NCBI GenBank assembly: GCA_002375695.1
Contig: DFMO01000011.1
Span: 260,523-324,522 of the forward strand
Length of the DNA stretch: 64,000 nucleotides
Source: Flavobacteriaceae bacterium UBA3591
GTDB taxonomy: Bacteria; Bacteroidota; Bacteroidia; Flavobacteriales; Flavobacteriaceae
Reading direction: 5' to 3'
The notes under the pieces are model-generated. The model saw only the letters and a list, made by a program, of their open reading frames with translations, did not search any database and had not been told where the DNA came from. Positions 18,081 to 25,509 of the stretch are shown here, piece after piece. The position numbers were made by a program, and so were the translations under genes. Numbering within the stretch: position 1 is the first letter of the stretch; every line of letters starts with the position of its first letter.

Positions 18081-18114
18081 AAAAAAGGCTCCGGTAAATC
18101 CCGGAGCCTTTTTT
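18081..18114. terminator. Bidirectional terminator
   Basis: A6, GGCTCCGG, loop TAAATC, CCGGAGCC, T6. It starts right after the lipoprotein stop codon and serves both that gene and the converging TonB-dependent receptor gene. Confidence 0.92.
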
Positions 18115-18121
18115 GGTTTAT

Positions 18122-20302
18122 TTAAAACTTTACAGTGGCACCCACCAAAAAGTTTATAGTTGCTTGCGGATAGTAGCCAGCACCTTCAATTGTAGTTACT
18201 GTACCCGGATTACTAAAATCATCATCCCAAGTATAAAAGTAACCGTTTGAAATATATTTTACATTAAAAATATTATTTACCAAAGCCGAAAAAGTTATTT
18301 CTCTCACCCACGGCAACGTATCTACCGTATAAACTATATTTAAATCGTTTACAAAATAGCTGTCTAATATAGAGTTTTCGCTATCAATATTACCCATATA
18401 TTGTTCGCCCACAAATTTTGAAAGAAACCCGAAATAAAGTTTGTCAACAGGCGAATATTCAAGCATATTTCCTGCAATTACAGATGGCGAAAACGAAATA
18501 TTGGTATTGCCTAAATTTACCAATTGGCCATCGCGAGAGGTTACAAAATCTACATTTTTATTTGTGCTTAAAGCAATATTTGGAAGGGTTCGTAGGTTTT
18601 TTAAGAGTTTAATTTCGGCATCAATTTCTAAACCTAAGCGGTAGCTTTGACCACTGCTTGTTCGCAATGCTGCTCCTACATCATTCAATTCGCCAGTAAG
18701 TACTAATTGATCTTTATAATTCATATAAAAAGCATTGGTATTTACTTTAAAATTTTCTGAAGCAAAACGCCAACCCAATTCAAAATCGTCTAACTTTTCG
18801 GGAGTGGTTATTCCTTGTTCATAGTCGTTACGCGAAGGTTCGCGATGCGCTTTCCCGTATGAAAAATAAAACTGATTTGCAGCATTTAATTTATAAGTTA
18901 ATCCTGCTTTTGGGTTAAAAAACGCATAGTCTTCATCATAGAGCATTTCAACTAAATCTGAAGTAATTCCAGTAGTTTTATAGTTTAAAAATCTACCCTG
19001 CAAATCGCCAAAAACTGTCCATTGGTCATTAAGTCTATAGGTTGCTTTTGAGAAAACTGTAAATTCGGTTTTTGTACCATTGCTGTCGTAGTAGCGGTCG
19101 CGAATTTCTGAATCGCTCGCGTATCGCGCCCAAATAACTTCGCCAAAATGATCGCCGGTATAATAACTATAAAATGCACCCCCGGTAAAATCTACGTAAT
19201 TATTTTTATAACTAACGTTGGCGTTGGCTGCATAAAATTTGTTATCTAACCACCTACGGCGGATTAAATCGGTAGTATTGATTGTATCATTGCCAATTGC
19301 AAGGGGCTCAAAGCCGTAAGTTTCAAAATCTTGATCTTGTTTGTACTGTTCAAAATAGCCTTGTCCTTTTGTAAAATTTAAAGCTACATTGGTACTCCAA
19401 TTATTATTAAATCGTTGATTCCATAACAATTGATAGTGATCTTGTGCGTAATTATCTACTTCTTTATCATAAAACTGTATGTTTCCATCTTCATCGGTAT
19501 ACATTCCAGCAGTATTAAAAGTTCTATCGTTTTCAAGCTTTTCGGGGTCTTCCAAACCGTTCCACGATTGGTAGGTTTCTTCGGTACCTCCAAAAACCAA
19601 TGCCTTAATTAAGGTGTTGTTATTTACATAAGCACCTTGTAAGAAATATGATTTTAAGTTAGAACTGGCTCTGTCAATATACCCATCAGATTGAATAGTA
19701 GACAACCTTCCCGCTAATTCAAAATGGTCGGAAAGTAAGCCAGTACTAAACTTAACATTGTGTTTTCTGGTGTTATAGCTTCCAAAAGAGTTTGAAATTT
19801 CTCCAGTAGCTTTGTTTGAAACTGCATCGGTCAACAGGTTTAAGCTTGCACCAAAAGCCCCCGAACCGTTAGTAGATGTTCCCACGCCTCGTTGCAATTG
19901 TAGACTTTGTACCGATGAAGTAAAGTCGGGCAAGTTCACCCAAAATGTTCCTTGACTTTCCGAATCATTATACGGAATCCCATTTAAAGTTACATTTACA
20001 CGGGATGCATCGCTCCCCCGAACTCGAATATAAGTATAACCTACGCCAGCCCCAGCATCGCTTGTGGTAACAACCGAAGGCATATAGCTAAGCATATACG
20101 GAATGTCTTGCCCAAGGTTTCGTTTTTCGAGCTCTTCTTTTTCAAGATTTGAATGAGTAATTGGCGAATCTGCAGACACGCGGATAGCCTGAACTAATAC
20201 TTCGTCTAATGCTTCTACCTTAGTAGAATCTTGAACTTTTTCTTGCGCAGCAGCCGAAATAAAAATTGACGTAAAAACTGCTGAAATCAATAACTTTTTC
20301 AT
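18122..20302 (-). CDS. TonB-dependent outer-membrane receptor under TPP riboswitch control
   Basis: 726 residues. Signal peptide (about 1-20), plug domain (YIRVRGSDASRVNVTLNG near residues 87-104 and GVGTSTNGSGAFGASLNLL near 137-155), then a 22-strand-type barrel ending in an aromatic residue (TVKF). The receptor would import a bound ligand using TonB energy. The leader contains a TPP riboswitch and a terminator, so the ligand is probably thiamine or a precursor; Rodionov and colleagues described TPP-controlled receptors of this kind in Bacteroidota. The ligand is inferred from regulation, not from the protein sequence. Confidence 0.93.
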   Translation of the reverse strand: MKKLLISAVFTSIFISAAAQEKVQDSTKVEALDEVLVQAIRVSADSPITHSNLEKEELEKRNLGQDIPYMLSYMPSVVTTSDAGAGVGYTYIRVRGSDASRVNVTLNGIPYNDSESQGTFWVNLPDFTSSVQSLQLQRGVGTSTNGSGAFGASLNLLTDAVSNKATGEISNSFGSYNTRKHNVKFSTGLLSDHFELAGRLSTIQSDGYIDRASSNLKSYFLQGAYVNNNTLIKALVFGGTEETYQSWNGLEDPEKLENDRTFNTAGMYTDEDGNIQFYDKEVDNYAQDHYQLLWNQRFNNNWSTNVALNFTKGQGYFEQYKQDQDFETYGFEPLAIGNDTINTTDLIRRRWLDNKFYAANANVSYKNNYVDFTGGAFYSYYTGDHFGEVIWARYASDSEIRDRYYDSNGTKTEFTVFSKATYRLNDQWTVFGDLQGRFLNYKTTGITSDLVEMLYDEDYAFFNPKAGLTYKLNAANQFYFSYGKAHREPSRNDYEQGITTPEKLDDFELGWRFASENFKVNTNAFYMNYKDQLVLTGELNDVGAALRTSSGQSYRLGLEIDAEIKLLKNLRTLPNIALSTNKNVDFVTSRDGQLVNLGNTNISFSPSVIAGNMLEYSPVDKLYFGFLSKFVGEQYMGNIDSENSILDSYFVNDLNIVYTVDTLPWVREITFSALVNNIFNVKYISNGYFYTWDDDFSNPGTVTTIEGAGYYPQATINFLVGATVKF

Positions 20303-20365
20303 TCGTAATAAATAAAAATTTTACGAATAAAAGGGGCGTTATTCAAGGTTTGTTAAATGGTTAAA

Positions 20366-20408
20366 TAAAAAATCCCCGAAACAATACACACGTATTATCA
20401 CAGGGGGT
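20366..20408 (-). terminator. Riboswitch-linked intrinsic terminator
   Basis: Minus strand: a CCCC arm (plus 20404-20407), an inner hairpin AATACgtgtGTATT, a GGGG arm (plus 20374-20377), then ATTTTTTATTT. It lies between the aptamer and the receptor start, the expected place for a premature-termination switch. Confidence 0.8.
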
Positions 20409-20409
20409 T

Positions 20410-20552
20410 AAATATGTTCCCTTGGCAGCATTACCCGCCCAGGTTCTTTGGGTATAATCTCAGCTTTTTTAAATTATGTGTTTCGAGTTTTAGGTGGTTT
20501 TATCACCCTGCGCCCTATTGGCCACAACTTAAATTAGCACCCCTTTGAGATG
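20410..20552 (-). promoter_or_regulatory. TPP riboswitch (THI element)
   Basis: On the minus strand the order is AGGGGTGC, a long variable arm, GCTGAGATTATACCC, GAACCTGGGCGGGTAATGC and AAGGGAAC. These match the conserved TPP aptamer blocks GGGGTGC / CTGAGA / ACCC / GAACCTG / GGGTAATGC / GGGAA. The variable arm between GGGGTGC and CTGAGA is extended, as often seen. A -7-like TATCTTTG (plus 20558-20565) precedes it, so the transcript would begin almost at the aptamer. TPP binding should favour the downstream terminator and lower receptor synthesis. Confidence 0.93.
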
Positions 20553-20557
20553 TGCGG

Positions 20558-20565
20558 CAAAGATA
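20558..20565 (-). promoter_or_regulatory. Putative -7 box for the riboswitch transcript
   Basis: TATCTTTG on the minus strand fits the Bacteroidota TAnnTTTG box. It is placed just upstream of the aptamer and just downstream of the arfB stop codon. No clear -33 TTG is seen, so confidence is moderate. Confidence 0.5.
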
Positions 20566-20570
20566 CATTT

Positions 20571-20975
20571 TTAAGTTATCTGTGGCGGCTTTCTGTTCGA
20601 TTTTTTTAGCGCTTGTTGTTTTTTTAATTTTAATCGTTTTTCTATGGCGCTTTTAGAAGGTTTTGACTTCTTTCGCGGCTTTGCAACTTTTAAGTTTTGC
20701 TCAATTAATGCAATTAGTCTTTCAATAACAATTGATTTATTTTGGTGCTGACTTCGCGTTTCGCCACACTGTAAAATTAGTGTGTTTTCTGAAGTGATTT
20801 TTGAAGAAAGTTTTTGTCGAAGACGGTTTTTTTCACTTTCCGAAAGAGCTTGCGAATTTTCTATATTAAAAGCCACCTCAACTTTTGAAGCTGTTTTATT
20901 TACATGTTGCCCTCCTGGCCCACTACTGCGAATGCCTTTAAAAGTAAGTTCCGATATTAAAACTTCGGTATTCAC
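20571..20975 (-). CDS. arfB: Alternative ribosome-rescue peptidyl-tRNA hydrolase ArfB
   Basis: 134 residues. The catalytic GGQ is at residues 21-23 in RSSGPGGQHVNKTASKVEV, the release-factor-like hydrolase core, and the C-terminus is a basic tail (PRKKSKPSKSAIEKRLKLKK) that enters the empty mRNA channel of stalled ribosomes. This is the short YaeJ/ArfB form without codon-recognition domains. Its start overlaps the end of the DUF4301 gene by 4 bases, so the two are translationally coupled. Confidence 0.93.
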   Translation of the reverse strand: MNTEVLISELTFKGIRSSGPGGQHVNKTASKVEVAFNIENSQALSESEKNRLRQKLSSKITSENTLILQCGETRSQHQNKSIVIERLIALIEQNLKVAKPRKKSKPSKSAIEKRLKLKKQQALKKSNRKPPQIT

Positions 20976-22504
20976 GTGGGTTGGTGTACATCGTTCAACA
21001 AATCATTAACCGTTTTTACAGGGTTAAAAGTAATGAGTGGCACTTCTACAAAAATAGTATTCCAATGGGCCATAGCACCATTCCAAAGTCCGGGCATTTC
21101 CAGCGCTTTAATAGGTTTTCCGTGGTGAGATTTTTCTGAAATAAAACCTGTTTCGGGGTCTGAATACTTCAGCAAATCAAACTTTTCACCCTTGTAATTA
21201 CGCACCCCGCAAACCAAATCGACTGGATTAAAATGCGTCGCTTTTTCAACCAGTGCTTTTTGCTCAAAATTGCTTGCATTTATCTGCGACATTTCAACAA
21301 TTTGATACGATAAATTTCCGTCTTTGTCTTTAATTAAAAACGGTCCGCCGCCAGGAGCACCCGTATTTTCAACCACTCCACAAACACGTAACGGCCGGTC
21401 TAAAACATTTAAAATCGCGTCTTTTTGTAACGCAATGTTTTTAATTTTTAGTTCTTCTGAAATGAAATTTGTCGCGCGTTGTAGTAATTCTTCTGAAATA
21501 TTCGAAGCTCGAAGCGCTTTAATAAAACTAAAAATCTGCTGCTGTACCGAAATCAACTTGCCCGCCAAAACCTTCTTCTGAAAAGCAATAGTTTCGATAT
21601 AATTTTTTGAAACTACGTTGTCTATATTTTTAATAAAAATAACATCGGCGTCTACATCATTTAAATTTTCTAACAAGGCCCCATGCCCCGATGGCCGAAA
21701 GATTAAATTGCCGTTTTCATCTACAAATAAATTATTATTGGGCGTGACAGCTACAGTATCGGTTGTTCTTTTTTGAAAAGAATAATCAATTTTAAAACGT
21801 ACACCTGTTTTATTTTTAATGGATTGCTGTACCGCTGCAAATTTGTCTTTAAACTTTTGTTCGTGATTTTCTGAAACGGTAAAATGCAAATATGCCGTCC
21901 CGTTTGAGGTAGCATAAAAAGCAGCTTCAAACAATTGTTCTTCAAAAGCTGTTACCAATTGGTTTTCGTATTTATGAAACGGAACGAGACCTTTGGGCGT
22001 GTTGCTAAAATTTAAACCCGATTCGTGCAGTAGTTCTTTTACAAATAGAAAGTATTGTTTCCCTTTTTTAAAGCTTTGAAAATCTGGAAATTTTTCTTCT
22101 AATTTCTGAAAAACTAAAGCCGAAAAGGCAAACTTTTCAATCGAATTAAAGAATATTTTCAGGTTTTTATTTTCAGCTTTTTCAAGAAACGCACCTATAT
22201 CTTCTTCGGGCTTGTAACTATCTAAAAAATTGTGTAAAAACTTAAACATTCTCGTAGCCGCACCCGATGCAGGCACAAATTTTAAAAGGTCGAGCTTAGT
22301 CTTTTCTTCTTCAAAAACAGTGACGAAATATTGCTGCTCATCTTCTGAAAATACAGCAATACCATTATCTGCCGAAGCAGGAGCAACCACGTTTACATAC
22401 GGAATTCCATCTTTAAATATTTGCAACTGCGCTTTTACTTTTTCTTTTGTGAGTCCGTGTGCAGTTATTTGATTTATATTTTTTTCGGTAAACATTTCTT
22501 TCAA
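20972..22504 (-). CDS. DUF4301 family protein
   Basis: 510 residues, the usual length for this Bacteroidota family. The motif LKFVPASGAATRMF (residues 74-87) resembles the glycine-rich nucleotide-binding loop of GT-A nucleotidyltransferases, and RPSGHGALLENL lies near 282. No function has been assigned to the family as far as I know. A start at the third ATG-type codon (22495) is equally possible. It overlaps arfB by 4 bases and is preceded by a 61-base gap from the NadR-like kinase gene. Confidence 0.85.
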   Translation of the reverse strand: MKEMFTEKNINQITAHGLTKEKVKAQLQIFKDGIPYVNVVAPASADNGIAVFSEDEQQYFVTVFEEEKTKLDLLKFVPASGAATRMFKFLHNFLDSYKPEEDIGAFLEKAENKNLKIFFNSIEKFAFSALVFQKLEEKFPDFQSFKKGKQYFLFVKELLHESGLNFSNTPKGLVPFHKYENQLVTAFEEQLFEAAFYATSNGTAYLHFTVSENHEQKFKDKFAAVQQSIKNKTGVRFKIDYSFQKRTTDTVAVTPNNNLFVDENGNLIFRPSGHGALLENLNDVDADVIFIKNIDNVVSKNYIETIAFQKKVLAGKLISVQQQIFSFIKALRASNISEELLQRATNFISEELKIKNIALQKDAILNVLDRPLRVCGVVENTGAPGGGPFLIKDKDGNLSYQIVEMSQINASNFEQKALVEKATHFNPVDLVCGVRNYKGEKFDLLKYSDPETGFISEKSHHGKPIKALEMPGLWNGAMAHWNTIFVEVPLITFNPVKTVNDLLNDVHQPT

Positions 22505-22565
22505 TAGTTTTTTAAATGTGAGTGAAGAAATTGGCGTTTAAATTATCGCTCTTTTAAATTAATTT

Positions 22566-23096
22566 CTATTTCATTAAAAGCTTATCTATCACTTCCACAG
22601 CGCTATTAAATCGCTCTTTTTCGTTTCCTTTTAAAACTTTGTAGGGGAAATTTTGCTTTATCAATTCGGTTTCAAAAAGTTGAAACATTTCTTCGCGATT
22701 TTTTGGTTTATCCCGCAAAATATCGGGTTCCCAAGGAATATCTATATACGTTAATAAATAGATACTATAATTGTTTTTGGTTGCTTCGGTTTTAATAAAT
22801 TGAGGGCAATACCCGTCGTAATAATACTGTGAATACACTTTTAATTCGAGCAAATTTGTATCGCAAATAAGCAGATTATCAGCGCGTTGAGCAGCCTCAT
22901 TTTGGAGATTTAATTGTCCTTTTGCGATAGGAATTAAATCATCTTTTTTTATTAATTCTTTTTTAGAATTCCATTTTTCTTCAAGGTAGGCACGCATATA
23001 TTCGGGCACCCATTGCGTTTTGTAATGCGCTGCCAATTGTTTTGAGAGGGTAGTCTTTCCCGTAGATTCGGGTCCAAATAGCACTACTTTTACCAT
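22566..23096 (-). CDS. NadR-like P-loop kinase (AAA_28 family)
   Basis: 176 residues. The Walker A motif GPESTGKTT is at residues 8-16, followed by VPEYMRAYLEEKW and an LLICDTNLLELKVYSQYYY segment, matching the ribosylnicotinamide-kinase domain of NadR and its free-standing relatives. It could phosphorylate nicotinamide riboside or a thiamine-type vitamin. Its first base coincides with the last base of the transporter gene upstream (ATG/TGA overlap), so the two are a coupled pair: import followed by trapping phosphorylation. The substrate is unresolved. Confidence 0.85.
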   Translation of the reverse strand: MVKVVLFGPESTGKTTLSKQLAAHYKTQWVPEYMRAYLEEKWNSKKELIKKDDLIPIAKGQLNLQNEAAQRADNLLICDTNLLELKVYSQYYYDGYCPQFIKTEATKNNYSIYLLTYIDIPWEPDILRDKPKNREEMFQLFETELIKQNFPYKVLKGNEKERFNSAVEVIDKLLMK

Positions 23097-23731
23097 TACA
23101 TTAAACTAGTTTCGGGTTTATTGAGGTTTTGTTTCCAGGCACGGTAGCCGTAAATGGCAATTACCGTAAACAATAAATATTGAAAAGAAGTAAAAACGAG
23201 GCCTTTGTACAAATAAAGTGGCACCGAAATTAAATCTCCAATAATCCAATAAATCCAATTTTCTATTTTTTTCTTCGCCATAAGCCACATTCCAACAAAG
23301 AAAATTGCCGTTGTAAAGGTGTCTACAAAAGCGGTCCAACTATCCCATTTGTCAAAAATTTCATAAATAGCAAAGACAAAGACAAGCGTGGCAATAAATA
23401 TAAAAACAGACTGTTTGTTTTCTCTTTTTGTGGTTTTGGTAATTGGCGTATAATGTGTGTTGTCAATTTTTCGGGTCCAAATATACCAGCCGTAAATACT
23501 CATGGCAAAGTAATAGCCATTAATCATCATATCGCCCAATAGCGAATAAATAGCGAGGATATACACAAAAATGGCGGTGCTAATTATCCCCGTGGGATAC
23601 ACCAAAATATTATCTTGTTTAGCATACCAAACACTTAAAAATCCAAAGATAACCGCTATAATTTCTAAGACGACCAAATGGGTTGGAACCTCTTGGTATT
23701 GCGCGAAAAACCAATCAAAAATGGGGCTCAT
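23096..23731 (-). CDS. PnuC-family vitamin transporter (PnuC or PnuT)
   Basis: 211 residues with about seven membrane helices. YYFAMSIYGWYIW and NWIYWIIGDLISVPLYLYKG are the conserved PnuC signatures. PnuC relatives carry nicotinamide riboside; a PnuT subgroup, linked to TPP control in Bacteroidota, carries thiamine. The neighbour upstream is a thiamine-binding YkoF-like protein and a TPP-switched receptor lies nearby, which favours thiamine, while the NadR-like kinase downstream leaves nicotinamide riboside open. It overlaps the gene before it by 17 bases. Confidence 0.9.
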   Translation of the reverse strand: MSPIFDWFFAQYQEVPTHLVVLEIIAVIFGFLSVWYAKQDNILVYPTGIISTAIFVYILAIYSLLGDMMINGYYFAMSIYGWYIWTRKIDNTHYTPITKTTKRENKQSVFIFIATLVFVFAIYEIFDKWDSWTAFVDTFTTAIFFVGMWLMAKKKIENWIYWIIGDLISVPLYLYKGLVFTSFQYLLFTVIAIYGYRAWKQNLNKPETSLM

Positions 23732-23975
23732 AATTGCTGCGGTCAGATTTTACGATTTTAATATAAAGCAGACCTCTTTCTACGGCTTCTAAGGCTGTTT
23801 TCATTTCCTTCTGCAAAAGATTCATCACAACATCATAATCGCCGTAAACCTGTGTACTTAGCGGGTTTTCTAAAACAGTTAGCCCAGAATTGCGCAAGTT
23901 TTTAATAAAATTAATTATCGATGGTTCGTAGTCGTCCTGCAGTGGGGAGAGGGTTAATTCTACTGAAATATTCAT
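23715..23975 (-). CDS. Thiamine-binding protein, YkoF / MTH1187 family
   Basis: 86 residues, a ferredoxin-like fold in this family: MNISVELTLSPLQDDYEPSI at the start, NPLSTQVYGDYDVVMNLLQ in the middle (near residues 39-57) and ERGLLYIKIVKSDR near the end. Members bind thiamine or its pyrimidine precursor HMP. It is the first gene of a three-gene run with the PnuC-type transporter and NadR-like kinase. A TAACTTTG -7-like box lies 15 bases upstream on the minus strand (plus 23991-23998). No riboswitch was seen in this leader. Confidence 0.8.
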   Translation of the reverse strand: MNISVELTLSPLQDDYEPSIINFIKNLRNSGLTVLENPLSTQVYGDYDVVMNLLQKEMKTALEAVERGLLYIKIVKSDRSNYEPHF

Positions 23976-24040
23976 TTCTTAATTTTTCTTCAAAGTTACA
24001 ATTATAAAAGGTTTATCGTTGGCAGTAAATAGTATCTATT

Positions 24041-24751
24041 TTAAATATTCAAGTTTGTATTTTCGAAGGCTGTGCCCATTACAACCATTGCTGCTCCGGC
24101 ATTATAGGCATCCTGTTTTTGGGTTTGGCTTTTAATGCCACCACCAACAATTACAGGAATATTTACAGCTCGCACCACTGCCGAAATAACTGTTGCGGCC
24201 ACCGGATATTGTGCCCCACTCCCCGCCTCTAAATAAATGAGTTTTGCACCCATAAATTGCCCGGCGAGAGCGGTATGGACAATTTCTTCTACATTTTCTT
24301 GCGGAAGGGGTTCTGTCTTTGTGACTTTTGAAACTGCCGAGTTACTTCCGCCATCAATTAAAATATAAGCTGTCGAAATAATTTCTAACCCCGAATGCTT
24401 TAGCTTTGAAATTGCTTTTATTTGTTGTCCTATCAAATATTCGGCATTTCTACCTGAAAGTAATGACAAAAACAATAGCGCATCGGCAATAGGCGTTATA
24501 TGCGAATAATCGCCCGGAAATAAAAATATAGGCAAATTAGTTTTTGTTTTTAGTGCTTTTACGGTTGTTTCGGTTTCGCCGTTTTTTACGGTGCTTCCGC
24601 CCACAAAAATATGTGTGGTTTCCTTCGGAATTTTGCTTAGAAACAATTCTGTTTCGGCAATTACAAATTTTTCGGGATCTATTAAAATGGCGAGTTGCTT
24701 CTTTTTTTCGGTACAACTTTTAAGAAGCGTTTTATAAAACAAATGTTCCAT
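24041..24751 (-). CDS. Geranylgeranylglyceryl/heptaprenylglyceryl phosphate synthase (PcrB family)
   Basis: 236 residues. The TIM-barrel signatures AILIDPEKF (residues 21-29), GGSTVKNG (51-58), IYLEAGSGAQYPV and VGGGIKSQTQ near the C-terminus identify the PcrB/GGGPS family, which joins a polyprenyl diphosphate to glycerol-1-phosphate. Bacteroidota members are usually of the longer-chain type; the prenyl length cannot be read from sequence. It directly follows the phosphopantetheinyl transferase gene with no gap. Confidence 0.9.
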   Translation of the reverse strand: MEHLFYKTLLKSCTEKKKQLAILIDPEKFVIAETELFLSKIPKETTHIFVGGSTVKNGETETTVKALKTKTNLPIFLFPGDYSHITPIADALLFLSLLSGRNAEYLIGQQIKAISKLKHSGLEIISTAYILIDGGSNSAVSKVTKTEPLPQENVEEIVHTALAGQFMGAKLIYLEAGSGAQYPVAATVISAVVRAVNIPVIVGGGIKSQTQKQDAYNAGAAMVVMGTAFENTNLNI

Positions 24752-25390
24752 TTATTGCTTTTCAGAAAGGAGTGCGTAGGCACAAGTAAAACCTTCAAAT
24801 TCTAGATAATCTACATTGTATTTTTCAGTTTCATCTTTATAGGTAACGGTGGCGGTTGTTTTAAGGTCTTCGAGGGCAAACTCTTCAACATAAATATTCT
24901 GTAAAAAACTCACCCCTTTTTCAGCAAAACTTTTATAAAGCGATTCTTTGGCGCACCACACAATAGTCAACTTTCTTATTAGCGCATCTTCGTTGGCAAT
25001 GGTGCGGTATTCCTGAATTGGCGTAAATTTATGTGCGATTTTTAGAATTTTATTTCGCTGTTTTTCAATGTCTATTCCCACTTCGGCATCGCTAACAATA
25101 ATAGCCGAAAAATTGAATGAATGTGTAATAGAAATGTGTTTGCTATCTCTTAAATGCGGTTTGCCGTTTTGGTCGTAATACAAATCGTGATCTGTATAAC
25201 CCGCTAACGCAAGTAAATGCCGAATGCTCATAAAACCACTACGGTGAATATCGCTTTTCATTCCGGCTACTCGATTTGCGCAATTTTCGGTTAATTCAAT
25301 TCCTTTCGAGAGCCAATCAAATGACTCTTCAATCTTCCAAATGAAGACTTTAGTAGCATTATTAACTGTTATAGTTTTGTAAAGTGGCAT
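24752..25390 (-). CDS. 4'-phosphopantetheinyl transferase
   Basis: 212 residues, Sfp/AcpT type. The magnesium-binding pair is D107 and E109 in VGIDIEKQR, and the second motif WCAKESLYK is at residues 145-153; ITHSFNFSA precedes them. It would move the phosphopantetheine arm from CoA to carrier proteins. It is divergent from ahcY, whose promoter lies just outside this start codon, and is co-transcribed with the PcrB-family gene. Confidence 0.92.
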   Translation of the reverse strand: MPLYKTITVNNATKVFIWKIEESFDWLSKGIELTENCANRVAGMKSDIHRSGFMSIRHLLALAGYTDHDLYYDQNGKPHLRDSKHISITHSFNFSAIIVSDAEVGIDIEKQRNKILKIAHKFTPIQEYRTIANEDALIRKLTIVWCAKESLYKSFAEKGVSFLQNIYVEEFALEDLKTTATVTYKDETEKYNVDYLEFEGFTCAYALLSEKQ

Positions 25391-25410
25391 AGAATTTTCA
25401 AGGATATTTC

Positions 25411-25418
25411 GTAGTTTT
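25411..25418 (+). promoter_or_regulatory. Putative -7 box of the ahcY promoter
   Basis: TAGTTTTG fits TAnnTTTG, 21 bases outside the divergent phosphopantetheinyl transferase start. It implies an ahcY leader of about 85 bases, long enough to hold the stem structure at 25452-25496. No good -33 TTG is seen. Confidence 0.55.
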
Positions 25419-25451
25419 GCAAACTTAAAACTAGAGAATTAATTTTAATAA

Positions 25452-25496
25452 ATACCGCTCAAGTTTTTAGGGCAATTTTTGCCAGAGAGCGGGTAT
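25452..25496 (+). promoter_or_regulatory. Two-tier stem-loop in the ahcY leader (candidate cis-regulatory RNA)
   Basis: Outer stem: ATACCGCTC (25452-25460) pairs with GAGCGGGTAT (25487-25496) over nine pairs with one bulged G. Inner stem: GGCAA (25471-25475), TTT loop, TTGCC (25479-25483). The start codon follows 13 bases later. It has no T run, so it is not a terminator. It does not match the SAH, SAM-II or SAM-I riboswitch consensuses as I remember them. Confidence 0.65.
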
Positions 25497-25509
25497 AAAT
25501 ATAATAAAT

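Noticed and set aside
20366..20565. Cobalamin riboswitch upstream of a TonB-dependent receptor
   Set aside because: This was the first guess for a receptor leader, but the conserved blocks CTGAGA, GAACCTG and GGGTAATGC belong to TPP, and no B12 box was found.
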